DNA of 64,000 nt, from contig RPFO01000181.1 of NCBI GenBank assembly GCA_009746045.1, forward strand, positions 36,414-100,413. Direction: 5' to 3'. A program made the translations under genes and the position numbers. Source of the stretch: Mesostigma viride (lineage: Eukaryota > Streptophyta > Mesostigmatophyceae > Mesostigmatales > Mesostigmataceae). Under the pieces are notes generated by a model. That model saw nothing but the letters and a program-made list of their open reading frames with translations. It was not told the origin of the DNA and ran no database searches. Positions 24,401 through 34,369 of the stretch are shown here, piece by piece (the stretch's first letter is position 1; each line of letters begins with the position of its first letter).

Positions 24401-25268
24401 GTGCAGCCGGCCCTTGCGTGCGCGGTGGATGTACATGTGTGGGCAGTTGCCCCTTGCGTGCGCGGTGTATGTACATGTGTTTGCACTCGCCCCTTGCGTG
24501 CGCGGTGGATGTACATGTGTGTGCAGCCGAACCTTGCGTGCATGGTGTGTGTACCTGTGCGTGAAGTCGCTCCTTGCGTGCATGGTGTGTGTACGTGTGT
24601 GTGCAGCCGCCCCTTGCGTGCGCGGTGTAGGTACGTGTGTGTGCAGCCGCCCCTTGCGTGCGCGGTGTATGTACGTGTGTGTGCAGCCGGCCCTTGCGTG
24701 CATGGTGTGTGTACGTGTGTGTGCAGCCGGCCCTTGCGTGCGCGGTGGATGTACATGTGTGTGCAGTCGCCCCTTGCGTGCGCGGTGTAGGTACGTATGT
24801 GTGCAGCCGCCCCTTGCGTGCGCGGTGTATGTACGTGTGTGTGCAGCCGCCCCGTGGTTGCGCGGTGTATGTACATGTGTGTGCAGTTGCCCCTTGCGTG
24901 CGCGGTGTATGTACGTGTGTGTGCAGCCGGCCCTTGCGTGCGCGGTGGATGTACATGTGAGTGCAGCCGGCCCTTGCGTGCATGGTGTGTGTACGTGTGT
25001 GTGCAGCCGCCCCTTGCGTGCATGGTGTATGTACATGTGAGTGCAGCCGGCCCTTGCGTGCATGGTGTGTGTACGTGTGTGTGCAGCCGCCCCTTGCGTG
25101 CGCGGTGTATGTACGTGTGTGCGCACTCGCCCCTTGCGTGCGCGGTGTATGTACGTGTGTGTGCAGTTGCCCCTTGCGTGCGCGGTGGATGTACGTGTGT
25201 GTGCAGCCGCCCCTTGCGTGCGCGGTGTGTGTACGTGTATGTGCAGCCGCCCCTTGCGTGCATGTACA
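9462..25268. repeat. 40-bp minisatellite, main array (about 395 units)
   Basis: Continuation of the array at 1-1,627. Unit variants recur in blocks, so the array has higher-order structure: a block near 835-1,630 recurs near 11,990-12,430; marker units with CCACCCCTTTCGTG recur at about 18.3, 19.3, 20.3, 20.9, 22.4 and 23.9 kb; a 526-bp block recurs around 17.0-18.0 kb. ORFs thousands of codons long on either strand are a by-product of a repeat unit that lacks stops. They are composed only of 40-residue repeats rich in Cys/Val (plus strand) or His/Thr/Arg (minus strand). The array ends in unique AT-rich DNA (25,269-25,379). Confidence 0.95.
21199..24230. repeat. 1,516-bp perfect-looking tandem duplication inside the minisatellite
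   Basis: About 21,199-22,714 and 22,715-24,230 carry the same succession of unit variants at an offset of 1,516 bp. All translated segments compared (252, 227, 157, 131 and 74 residues) are identical. 1,516 is 38 units minus 4 bases, so the junction is not exactly in register. The boundaries are good to a few tens of bases. Confidence 0.8.
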
Positions 25269-25379
25269 TGTGTGAAGAAATAAGCAATAGTGAATGAAAT
25301 AGTAAAAAGAAAATCATTCCAGCATATGTATGTACAAGTTTTTAGTAGTACACTATGACTATCGTCAAATATAACAATT

Positions 25380-27165
25380 TTCTATATTTTCATACACACA
25401 CGAACAACACACCCAACACACACACACACTATGTTTGCACCCAAGACACACACCAACACCTAAAAACAAGACACCAACACACAAGACAGCCATGCAACAC
25501 ACACCCAACACACACACGCAACACACACATAACACACCTAAGTATAGTTGTTATAACACACAACACATAGGTACATCCCGCCCCCCCACACACAACACCA
25601 ACACATGACAATTAACAGGCCACAACACACACACTGACACACATGCCCCAACACACACACACACATGCCCCAACACACACACACATGCCCCAACACTGCA
25701 CACACAACAACACCCAAACACACACCACACACACAAAAGACACCCAACACACATACCGAAAACACGCACACACAACACCTACTAAAAACAAGACACCAAC
25801 ACACAAGACACCCAACACACACCCAACACACACACACACACACAATGTTTGCACCGGTCGGCCCACGACACCCACACCCAACACACACATAACACACCTA
25901 AGTAACACACAACACACACGTACATCCCCCCCCCCCACACACACACACCAACACATGACAATTAACATGCCACAACACACACACATGCCCCAACACACAC
26001 ACACACATGCCCCAACACTGCACACACAACAACACCCAAACACATACCACACACACACAAGACACCCAACACACATACCGAAAACACGCACACACAACAC
26101 CTACCAAAAACACCAAACACACAAGACACCCAACACACACCCAACACACACACACACACAATGTTTGCACCCACGACACACACACCAACACCTAAAAATA
26201 AGACACCAACACACAACACACGTACACGTACATCCCCCCCCCCACAACACCAACAATAACATGCAAACAACACACACACAACACACCTAAGTCACACACA
26301 CAACACACACGTACTTTCCCCCCCCCACACCCAACACCAACACACAAGACACTTTGCACACACCCTACACACACCCACACCCTTTATGAACACATGTACA
26401 CCCAACACACACACGCAACACACACCTAGGTCGATCACACACAACACACACAAAACACACCTAAGTCACACACAACACACACGTACACCCCCCCACACAA
26501 ACCCAATACCAACACACAAGACACTTGGCCCCCCCCCACCCACCCACACACCCACACCCACACCCACACCACACATCCAACACACACAACACACACACTA
26601 CACACTTAAGTCACACACAACACACACATAACACACCTAAGTCACACACAACACACACGTCCATCCCCCCCTCACACTCAACACCAATACATGACAATTA
26701 ACATGCACACAACACACACACGCACACGCCCCAACACACACACACACAACATACATACACAGAGCACACACACACGCCTCAACACACATACCGAACACAC
26801 ACACACAAGACACCCAACACACATACCGAACACACACACACACACACTATGTTTGCACCCGACATACACACACCCAACACCTACTAAAAACAAGAAACCA
26901 ACACACAAGACACCCTACACACACACAACACACACACACACAACACATATCCAACACAAACAACACACACACCTAAGTCACACACACAACACACCTACTA
27001 AGTCACACACACAACACACATGTACCTCCCCCCCCCCACACCCAACATCAACACACAAGACACTTTGCACACACCCTACACGCCCCCGCACCTTCATGAA
27101 TGCACCCAACACACACACACAACACACACGCCCCAACACACATACCCAACATTCACACAACACAC
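25380..27165. repeat. CA-rich degenerate tandem array
   Basis: About 1.8 kb of CACACAACAC-type sequence on the plus strand. Longer blocks of roughly 300-420 bp recur, each containing an ATGTTTGCACC motif (about 25,432, 25,850, 26,160 and 26,850), CACCTAAGT and a C8-C10 run. No gene is supported; ORFs here are only Thr/His or Cys/Val low complexity. Confidence 0.9.
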
Positions 27166-27179
27166 CCAACATATAAGGG

Positions 27180-27220
27180 TAAATATGGTTTAGGAGTGTA
27201 GGGGTTTAGGGTTTAAGGCC
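27180..27220. other. Short telomere-like degenerate stretch
   Basis: GGTTTAGGAGTGTAGG and GGGGTTTAGGGTTTAAGG resemble plant-type TTTAGGG repeats, but only about two exact copies are present. They mark the border between the CA-rich array and the next gene region. This may be chance or a small interstitial telomeric remnant. Confidence 0.3.
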
Positions 27221-27538
27221 TACCATACACCCGTATGTAAAAATGCAACAACACGCCAAGTCATCCGCCACCATGCAAAAATATATAAACACAACTGGTC
27301 ATCCTCAACAAGAATGCCCATTTTAGTACCTAATCCGCACTTGGCACTTGTCCAGTTTCGTAAGTCCAACGGCCGTTGGCTTTGAGAAATTAAGATATGC
27401 GACATGCGCCATGCAGCCAAGCTAAAGTATAGGCTGATTGCCCTGTATGTAACATTAGTAAGGTGAACGACCGTCGACAAAAAAACACATGCGACATACA
27501 AACACCAATTTTACACAGTAATGTTTGGAATGACGTAC

Positions 27539-30500
27539 CGTAATTTCGGCGTCCACCTTCTTCGCAATTGTGAACCAGCCCTGTCGCGTGTTGTCCGGAT
27601 GTCCTTCCCACTTGCCCTTCGTGACCTTTGCGACGCTCAGGTAGCACACGATTGCAGTTAAGGGTTCTCGGTCGTCTGGGTTCCAGAAGAAGCGTCGGGC
27701 GTCCGATCCGGAGGAGGAGCACCTCTCGAAGTATTTTACGTACATTACCCAGTTGCCTTTCTTAAAAACCTCGCCCCCCCCCCTGTATGTTTGTTTAAAC
27801 ACTCATCCTTGTCGAGTTGGTGGGCGACTCGAACAACTTTCGCCAACCAGTACGGGTGGTCGGGCACATGGTCCTTGTGCCCCCTCTCAGATGCGACTGC
27901 GACGGCCTCCCCCTCCTGCAAACCACGCCCCAACTCGTTTCTTGCCGTTTGAACGTGGTTCAGGCGGGTTCCCGGATATCGCGTGGGGTTCCGCGACTTA
28001 CTCGCCTGGAGTTTTACAGTCCACGACGAGCTGCTCCAATCGTTTGGGCATGTCGTCCACTTGCCCTCTCGGCACTCCGCACAACTGAAGCATGAAAAAC
28101 GCCTGAGCTTTACCACCTCGACCCGCTCGCCCTTTTTGTCCAGTCGCCACTGGTGTGCCGTGGAGATATCTCGGATCGGGCCTCGCTCCTTACCGGACGT
28201 GAGAATCTGCAATTGTAATTCCATGAAACAACATCACAGCACATTTCCCAACTCCAACGGCCGTTGGCACTCAACAATTATAAGATTTCCCAACTCCAAC
28301 GGCCGTTGGCCCTTGGAAACTTTATATAAGTACATTTCTCAACTCCAACGGCCGTTGGCACTCAACAATTATACGATTTTCCAGCTCCAACGGCCGTTGG
28401 CCTTATGAAACTTCAAACTGCATCAAGGAAGCTGTCCTCTGTAAAGTGTAACCAGAGACAAATTATAGAACTGCACTTGACCACCAGAAAGCAACTGTCT
28501 TTACTTACGTTATCGAGAAGAAATGCCCGTCGAACCACGTCCGATTGTGCCGATGGTCGACTCGAGTCTTTGCCGGTTCTCCAATCCCGGTTCAGGTAGG
28601 CCACCAGTGCCTCCACCGTATTCAGGTTCCGATTGTCCTCCTGCATCTGCGCTCTTTTGAGGATGCTTTTGACCGTCCCCCCTCCCCGTCCGACTCCCCC
28701 TTCCCATGTCCTGCACACGAGTAGTTCCACTCCAATGATTCCAAGTCGGGGTCGGCCTCGAGCAGGTCCGCAGCCATCGCCAACACATACCGGGATTGGA
28801 ACTGCTCCTTACAGTTGTCGGACCAACTGATCCAGTTCCTCACCTCCACCCCCTCCTCCCTCAGCACGTTAAGGGTATTCTTCATCACGAACTCCAGGGT
28901 CTGGGCATTCCTCGGTACGTCCTTCCCCATGTAATCGTGCTTCACCCTTTTGATTTCCAGCGATACGGGATCACGGTACATCACGATCACCGGCATCAGG
29001 ACGTAACTACTTGGGTACCAGTACTGCGCCTGCAACTGTTTCTGCAGGTGGTCCGAATAGTTCTCCGAGTAGTCCATCAGGACCACCACCGTTCCCAGCG
29101 GCATCACGTCAATGCACTCCTTGTAAGCGTGGTGCTGCCAGGCCCATGTATGGACGTGAATGGCGAATTCCGGGAAGCGCGCCGTAATGAGTTCATGGAG
29201 CTCCGAGAGGGTTGACTTGATGAGTTTTTGCTGCAGGTTCATTTGCGGCGCCACATCCTCCTCCTGCAACACAACACACCCGCGCACCATGGATTGACCG
29301 AAGAATGGAAGTCAGCAGCTGGGAATTTCCCAACGCCAACGGCCGTTGGAAGTATGAAAGTCTACATATATATATTCAACGATGCAAATATACATGCCCG
29401 CGCACCATGGATTGACCGAAGAATGGAAGTCAGCAGCTGGGAATTTCCCAACGCCAACGGCCGTTGGAAGTATGAAAGTCTACATATATATATTCAACGA
29501 TGCAAATATACATGCTTACCGTCCCACGGGGCGCTGTGCCCTCCTTTATGAAGTCGAACCACGTGTACTTCTTTGTCCACCCCTTCATCTGGTCCGTCAC
29601 GATGAACTCGGAAATCCCACACTCGTTGCACGTCCCTTCCAAGCAGTTCATTGGGACGTTAACGAACGGGCCGCCCGTCCTCCCCCCTCCTTGCCCCCCT
29701 CCCCCCTCTCAGCCCTGTGGCAGGTGAAACGTCGAACGAAATCATGGGCATTGTCAGGCACGGAAGGGATACCCTCCCTCTCCTCGATCTCCAGCGTGCT
29801 CTTCAACTCCTTGACGCCTTTGGCGAAGGCAGAGAGCAGAGACTCGAAGACGACGTGCTTTTCGCATGCGCACAAGTCCCGGTCCTTCCACACGCCCTTT
29901 ACGCACTTGGGCATGAACTCCACGAACTTCGTGTACCCCACCTTGTACCTTGTCCCGTCCGCAGTCGTCACGATACCTCCCTTGTACGGCGACGCGTCAG
30001 AACAGAACCGCTTGTAAATCGTTTCAAGCGAGTCCAAATAGTACCTTCCGCCCTGGGAGGAAATGAGGATCCTGGCGTTTCCCTTCCTTTCGAACTCATT
30101 GACCACGTCCTTATGGTTGGGAGACGCCCTCGTGTTTAGGTCTGACAACCAGTAACTCCCGACGATGTCTTTGACCTCCTCCGGAAACTTGTCCGACCGT
30201 AAAGCACGAGGGGGCGCCTTCAGGGCGGGAAGGTCGCCCCCCATCCTCATTCCCCTTGCGGTCTGGATATCCTTGGGCGTGACGTGAAGCAGCCGCGCGA
30301 GAGTGCAATGCCCTTGATTGTTCATGCCGTCCTTTCCCAAGCACATTGACAGCACAGCGCACTTCGCGTTCCTGTGCTCATCCGACTTGCCCAATTCCTG
30401 GAAACCTTGCACGATATTAGCGACAACCTCCTGAGCGAAGGACTCCGACGCCTTTCTTTTCAGCGCAGGGCGGTACTGTTTCCCCATAACCTTCACAACC

Positions 30501-30685
30501 GCACCTGGCAGCCGCTCAAGCGCCCTCAAGCCTACTGCAGTTTTCGTGTTTTCAGTCTTGTGATTGTTGTCCTTCAGCAAGTATTCCATTGCGCTGGCCA
30601 TGTCGAGGGCAAGTTGGTTGCCCTTGATCTCGACGTACTTGAGACTTAGGTCTTTGTTGTGCGCTTCACCTGCATCCGCGCGCAT
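27539..30685 (-). CDS. Multi-exon DDE-type transposase-like protein
   Basis: Predicted exons (minus strand): 30,685-29,520, 29,263-28,509 and 28,206-27,539. Both introns (29,519-29,264 and 28,508-28,207) have GTAAG donors, TTGCAG acceptors and phase 0. Exon 1 has a helix-turn-helix-like stretch (HCTLARLLHVTPKDIQTARG), CxCxxH in DLCACEKH, and CLEGTCNECG. Exon 2 holds motifs arranged like an RNase-H-fold catalytic core: LMDYSENY (D codon at 29,074), WSDNCKEQF (D at 28,819) and HGKGESDGEGG (E at 28,684). Exon 3 has a Cys cluster (RRFSCFSCAECREGKW) and a small barrel-like domain (YWLAKVV, NWVMYVKYF). This motif series is, as I recall, shared by scattered eukaryotic hypothetical proteins thought to come from transposons; assigning the triad is inference. 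The frame breaks at three G-runs (about 29,700; 28,681; 27,778), each time as if one G were missing. The 5' end may lie further upstream. If the last donor is unused, the ORF stops at 27,455. Confidence 0.65.
28254..28400. repeat. Four palindromes in intron 2 of the transposase-like gene
   Basis: CCAACGGCCGTTGG at 28,254, 28,296, 28,345 and 28,387, spaced 42-49 bp. Each is preceded by TTCCCAACT-like sequence, so on the gene's own strand the palindrome is followed by GGAGTTGGGAAA. All four lie between the predicted splice sites. Confidence 0.9.
29279..29514. repeat. 118-bp tandem duplication in intron 1 of the transposase-like gene
   Basis: Two near-perfect copies (about 29,279-29,396 and 29,397-29,514) start CCCGCGCACCATGGATTGAC. 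Each contains one CCAACGGCCGTTGG (29,336 and 29,454) and ends ATATACATGC. They fill most of the 256-bp predicted intron. Confidence 0.85.
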
Positions 30686-30755
30686 ACAGAATCCAGACGA
30701 AGTTTTGACTTTTTATCAAATTATTGCTTTCCAACAATTACCCAATTTGTAGGTC

Positions 30756-31279
30756 CCAACGGCCGTTGGACCCCTGAAAGTACGCCTGAAACACGCCAAC
30801 ACATGCATTTTCGACACCCAACGGCCGTTGGACCCCCGAAAGTGGGCCTGAAACACGCCAACACATGCATTTTCGACACCCAACGGCCGTTGGACCCCTG
30901 AAAGCGGGCCGAAAACACGCCAACACATGCATTTTCGACACCCAACGGCCGTTGGACCCCTGAAAGTGGGCCTGAAACACGCCAACACATGCATTTTCGA
31001 CACCCAACGGCCGTTGGACCCCTGAAAGCGGGCCGAAAACACGCCAACACATGCATTTTCTACACCCAACGGCCGTTGGACCCCTGAAAGTGGGCCTGAA
31101 ACACGCCCTTTACATGCATTTTCGACACCCAACGGCCGTTGGACCCCTGAAAGCGGGCCGAAAACACGCCAACACATGCATTTTCGACGTCCAACGGCCG
31201 TTGGGCCCCTGAAAGCGGGCCGGAAACACGCTAACGCATGCATTTTAGACACCCAACGGCCGTTGGACCCCTGAAAGCG
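30756..31279. repeat. 62-bp tandem array built on the palindrome (9 units)
   Basis: Palindromes at 30,756, 30,818, 30,880 and every 62 bp to 31,253. Between them are TGAAAGTGGGCCTGAAACAC and a CATGCATTTTCGACA segment. The array lies just upstream of the transposase-like gene. One unit reads TTGGGCC instead of TTGGACC. Open frames on the minus strand through the array are repeat artefacts. Confidence 0.95.
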
Positions 31280-32084
31280 GGCCGAAAACTCGCCAACACC
31301 TGCATTTTTTACACGCCAGGATGTGAATTTCCGAATCCCAACGCACTTTTTATAACCTTAACGACCGTTGGAACCCAGAAATTCGACTGAAATGTTTCCA
31401 TAACACACGTAACAACAAATTTGGTGGTCAACAACCCCGTAAATCCGTAACCCTGCACGCACCTCTTGCCGCCATAGCTCTTGTTCGCAGCAGGTGGGCC
31501 CTGAAGACGCCTTTTGGTCTTGCACCTGTTGGTTACAATTGCATGGCATACCAGCAATATATTGCACATAGCATTGTATTTCACACAATTATTATATTCA
31601 TGCCACAAATAATAATAATAATTGTATTAAACATAGGGGGGCAGGTTGCATATTCGTTTCATTGCAGTCTAATATCAACATATTAAAAATTTCCATGCCC
31701 ATAAACATTTTTGATATAGCTATTAGGTTGCTTATTATATTAAATCTTACCAGCCGTGTAGTGGTTTGCGGATTGCTTTATAGGCTTGCCACACCAACCC
31801 AAAAAAAAATGTTACGACGGGAGTTGAACCCGGGCCTACTAGACGTGTTCACGAGGTACTACGAGGATCAGCCAAGAATCTGTCCCGTACCGGTGTGGTT
31901 CACCAGTTCCGCACACTAGCATGGTCTCCGCGTCGCGCTCGTTCATTAAATTTCGGAGAAATTTTGCCTGCTTATATACGTTTTTGAAGCCCCTCGGCGT
32001 CGCGCCGTGAAAAGCTTCCTCCGCCAGGCGTCCAATCAGGTAGCAGGAATGTGAAAAAATGGGCTCGAGCTGTGTGCAGCGCCG
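31280..32084. other. Gene-free AT-rich spacer
   Basis: No supported gene. It holds a last degenerate unit of the 62-bp family, AATAATAATAAT near 31,607, and a T-loop-like GGTTCAACTCC with a T-run on the minus strand near 31,809-31,826 (considered and rejected as a tRNA). A TATATAAG motif on the minus strand at 31,972-31,979 is a possible core promoter with no clear gene downstream. Confidence 0.5.
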
Positions 32085-32285
32085 CGTCCATGTGGCGCCA
32101 CACGGCGTCAGGAGTCGGCGTGGCGCCATATATGGCGCTGCGAATTCCCTACCGTGTGGTCTGCAGCGCCACGTCACAGTTGCGACTGCAAGTATTTTTC
32201 AGCGCGGCGCCGTCCCGGCGCCGCGCCATATCGTTTGGCGCGTCAATTTTTTTCCCGCGCGCGGCGCCTTTTAGGCGCCGCGCCA
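32085..32285. repeat. Cluster of GGCGCC-centred palindromes
   Basis: Several hairpins within 200 bp: GTGGCGCCAC near 32,091, GCGCCATATATGGCGC at 32,123-32,138, and two hairpins with the same ten-base stem GCGCGGCGCC (loops GTCCC and TTTTA) near 32,212 and 32,263. The last two are each followed by CCAT..TTTG..GCGCGTC-like sequence, suggesting a local duplication. Confidence 0.75.
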
Positions 32286-32731
32286 TTCCATTTGCGCGTC
32301 GGCATACCAGCACCAGGGAATTTGAATTTGCTGGTGCTGCGTTGGCGCTTTCCAGCCTCCCTGGAAGACCGACACCGTGGATGCACCTTGCACCCGAGCA
32401 TCAACGGCGGGTATTCGCGACATCGGCCGAAAGTGACAACGATATTAGCAACCCGACAGCCATATTCAACTGAGCAACGCCATTGTCGACACACACGGTT
32501 AAGAAAGAGGTGAGCAATGGCGGTGGATGTACATGGATGCTTTTGACAGATAGTGGTTTTATGATTGGCGTAATCGGCCAGATAATTTTGTCGCTTTTTT
32601 GGTGTCGTGGTGCCGGTCGCTGACGGGGAAATGAATGGGTTTTTTTGGTGGTTCTCGTTTGGTTGCAGGGTTCTCGTTTGCTATCAGTTTTCTTTTTGCC
32701 GCCACCGCTGCCCCCGAAGGACAAGGATAAA

Positions 32732-34310
32732 AAATAAGAAACATCTATAAAAAGGTACGACGCGTGGTGTGTTGCGTGCTTTTTTTCTTGGTTTTCTCGC
32801 TCCCTTGCAGCTCAGGTTTGCTGGCACATGTATTTATGCATGCCAGATAACACAGGCTGTGTGTCTGACTTTTTTTCTTCCCTGTCATATGCGGTCCGCC
32901 TCTCTTTTTTCGTGTTTTGTTTTTTGTTCGTATCTTCTACGGTACAACGCGACATGTTCACGGCGTCATCTGCGCGGTGTCACTAGCTTCATTTTTGCCG
33001 CCACCGCCGCCCCCGGCCGGCCCCATTAAAAAAAAGAAACATCTATCTATAAAAGGTACGACGCGTGGTGTGTTGCGTGCTTTTTTTCTTGGTTTTCTCG
33101 CTCCCTTGCAGCTCAGGTTTGCTGGCACATGTATTTTTGCATGCCGGCACCACACCACATGTATTTATGCATGCCAGATAACACAGGCTGTGTGTCTGAC
33201 TTTTTTTCTTCCCTGTCACATGCGGTCCGCCTCTCTTTTTTCGTGTTTTGTTTTTTGTTCGTATCTTCTACGGTACAACGCGACATGTTCACGGCGTCAT
33301 CTGCGCGGTGTCACTAGCTTCATTTTTGCCGCCACCGCCGCCCCCGGCCGCCCCCATTAAAAAAAAGAAACATCGATCTATAAAAGGTACGACGCGTGGT
33401 GTGTTGCGTGCTTTTTTTCTTGGTTTTCTCGCTCCCTTGCAGCTCAGGTTTGCTGGCACATGTATTTATGCATGCCGGCACCACACCACATGTATTTATG
33501 CATGCCAGATATCACAGGCTGTGTGTCTGACTTTTTTTTGTCCCTGTCATATGCGGTCCGCCTCTCTTTTTTCGTGTTTTGTTTTTTGTTCGTATCTTCT
33601 ACGGTACAACGCGACATGTTCACGGCGTCATCTGCGCGGTGTCACTAGCTTCAGTTTTGCCGCCACCGCCGCCCCCGGCCGGCCCCATAAAAAAAAAAGA
33701 AACATCTATAAAAAGGTACGACGCGTGGTGTGTTGCGTGCTTTTTTTCATGGTTCACCCCACTACACCCATCCATGCATGCCAGCACCCCATGACACCCA
33801 TCCACGCATGCCAGCACCCCATGACACCCATCCATGCATGCCAGCACCCCATGACATCCATCCATGCATGCCAGCACCCCATGACACCCATCCATGCATG
33901 CCAGCACCCCATGACACCCATCCATGCATGCCAGCACCCCATGACACCCATCCATGCATGCCAGCACCCCATGACACCCATCCACGCATGCCAGCACCCC
34001 ACTACACCCATCCATGCATGCCAGCACCACACCACATGTATTTATGCATGCCAGATAACACAGGCTGTGTGTCTGACTTTTTTTCGTCCCTGTCATATGC
34101 GGTCCGCCTCTCTTTTTTCGTGTTTTGTTTTTTGTTCGTATCTTCTACGGTACAACGCGACATGTTCACGGCGTCATCTGCGCGTTGTCACTAGCTTCAG
34201 TTTTGCCGCCACCGCCGCCACCGCCGCTTGCACCCGACAATAAAAAAAAAGAAACATCTATAAAAAGGTACGACGCGTGGTGTGTTGCGTGCTTTTTTTC
34301 ATGGTTCACC
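32732..34310 (+). repeat. About 330-bp tandem repeat, five partly complete copies
   Basis: The landmark GGTACGACGCGTGGTG occurs at 32,754, 33,055, 33,386, 33,715 and 34,267 (spacing 301, 331, 329 and 552 bp). Each unit contains CTCCCTTGCAGCTCAGG, a CATGTATTTATGCATGCC segment, T-rich stretches, CATGTTCACGGCGTCATC and GCCGCCACCGCCGCC. The 552-bp spacing comes from a 30-bp repeat expanded inside the fourth copy. Long ORFs here simply follow the repeat and I do not call a gene. Confidence 0.9.
33768..34030. repeat. 30-bp minisatellite nested in the 330-bp repeat
   Basis: About nine units with CATCCATGCATGCCAGCACC followed by CCATGACACC. It replaces the position where other 330-bp copies have a single CATGTATTTATGCATGCC segment and shares the GCATGCCAGCACC core with the 29-bp array downstream. 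Confidence 0.9.
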
Positions 34311-34369
34311 CCACTACACCCATCCATGCATGCCAGCACCCCATGACACCCATCCACGCATGCCAGCAC

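Noticed and set aside
12247-25317. A 4,356-codon minus-strand ORF and several other ORFs of 400-2,600 codons
   Set aside because: They consist only of the 40-bp minisatellite read as 40-residue repeats in overlapping frames on both strands. There is no start context, domain or codon bias beyond the repeat.
29228-30139. Plus-strand ORFs overlapping the transposase-like gene
   Set aside because: Antisense shadows. The minus strand has conserved-looking motifs and consistent splice phases.
31808-31880. tRNA gene on the minus strand
   Set aside because: A B-box-like GGTTCAACTCC and a T-run terminator are present, but no matching 5' acceptor strand, no clear D arm and no anticodon stem. At most a tRNA-derived remnant.
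33248-34243. 331-codon ORF with HACQHPMTPI repeats
   Set aside because: It follows the 330- and 30-bp tandem repeats exactly, with equivalent ORFs in other frames and strands.
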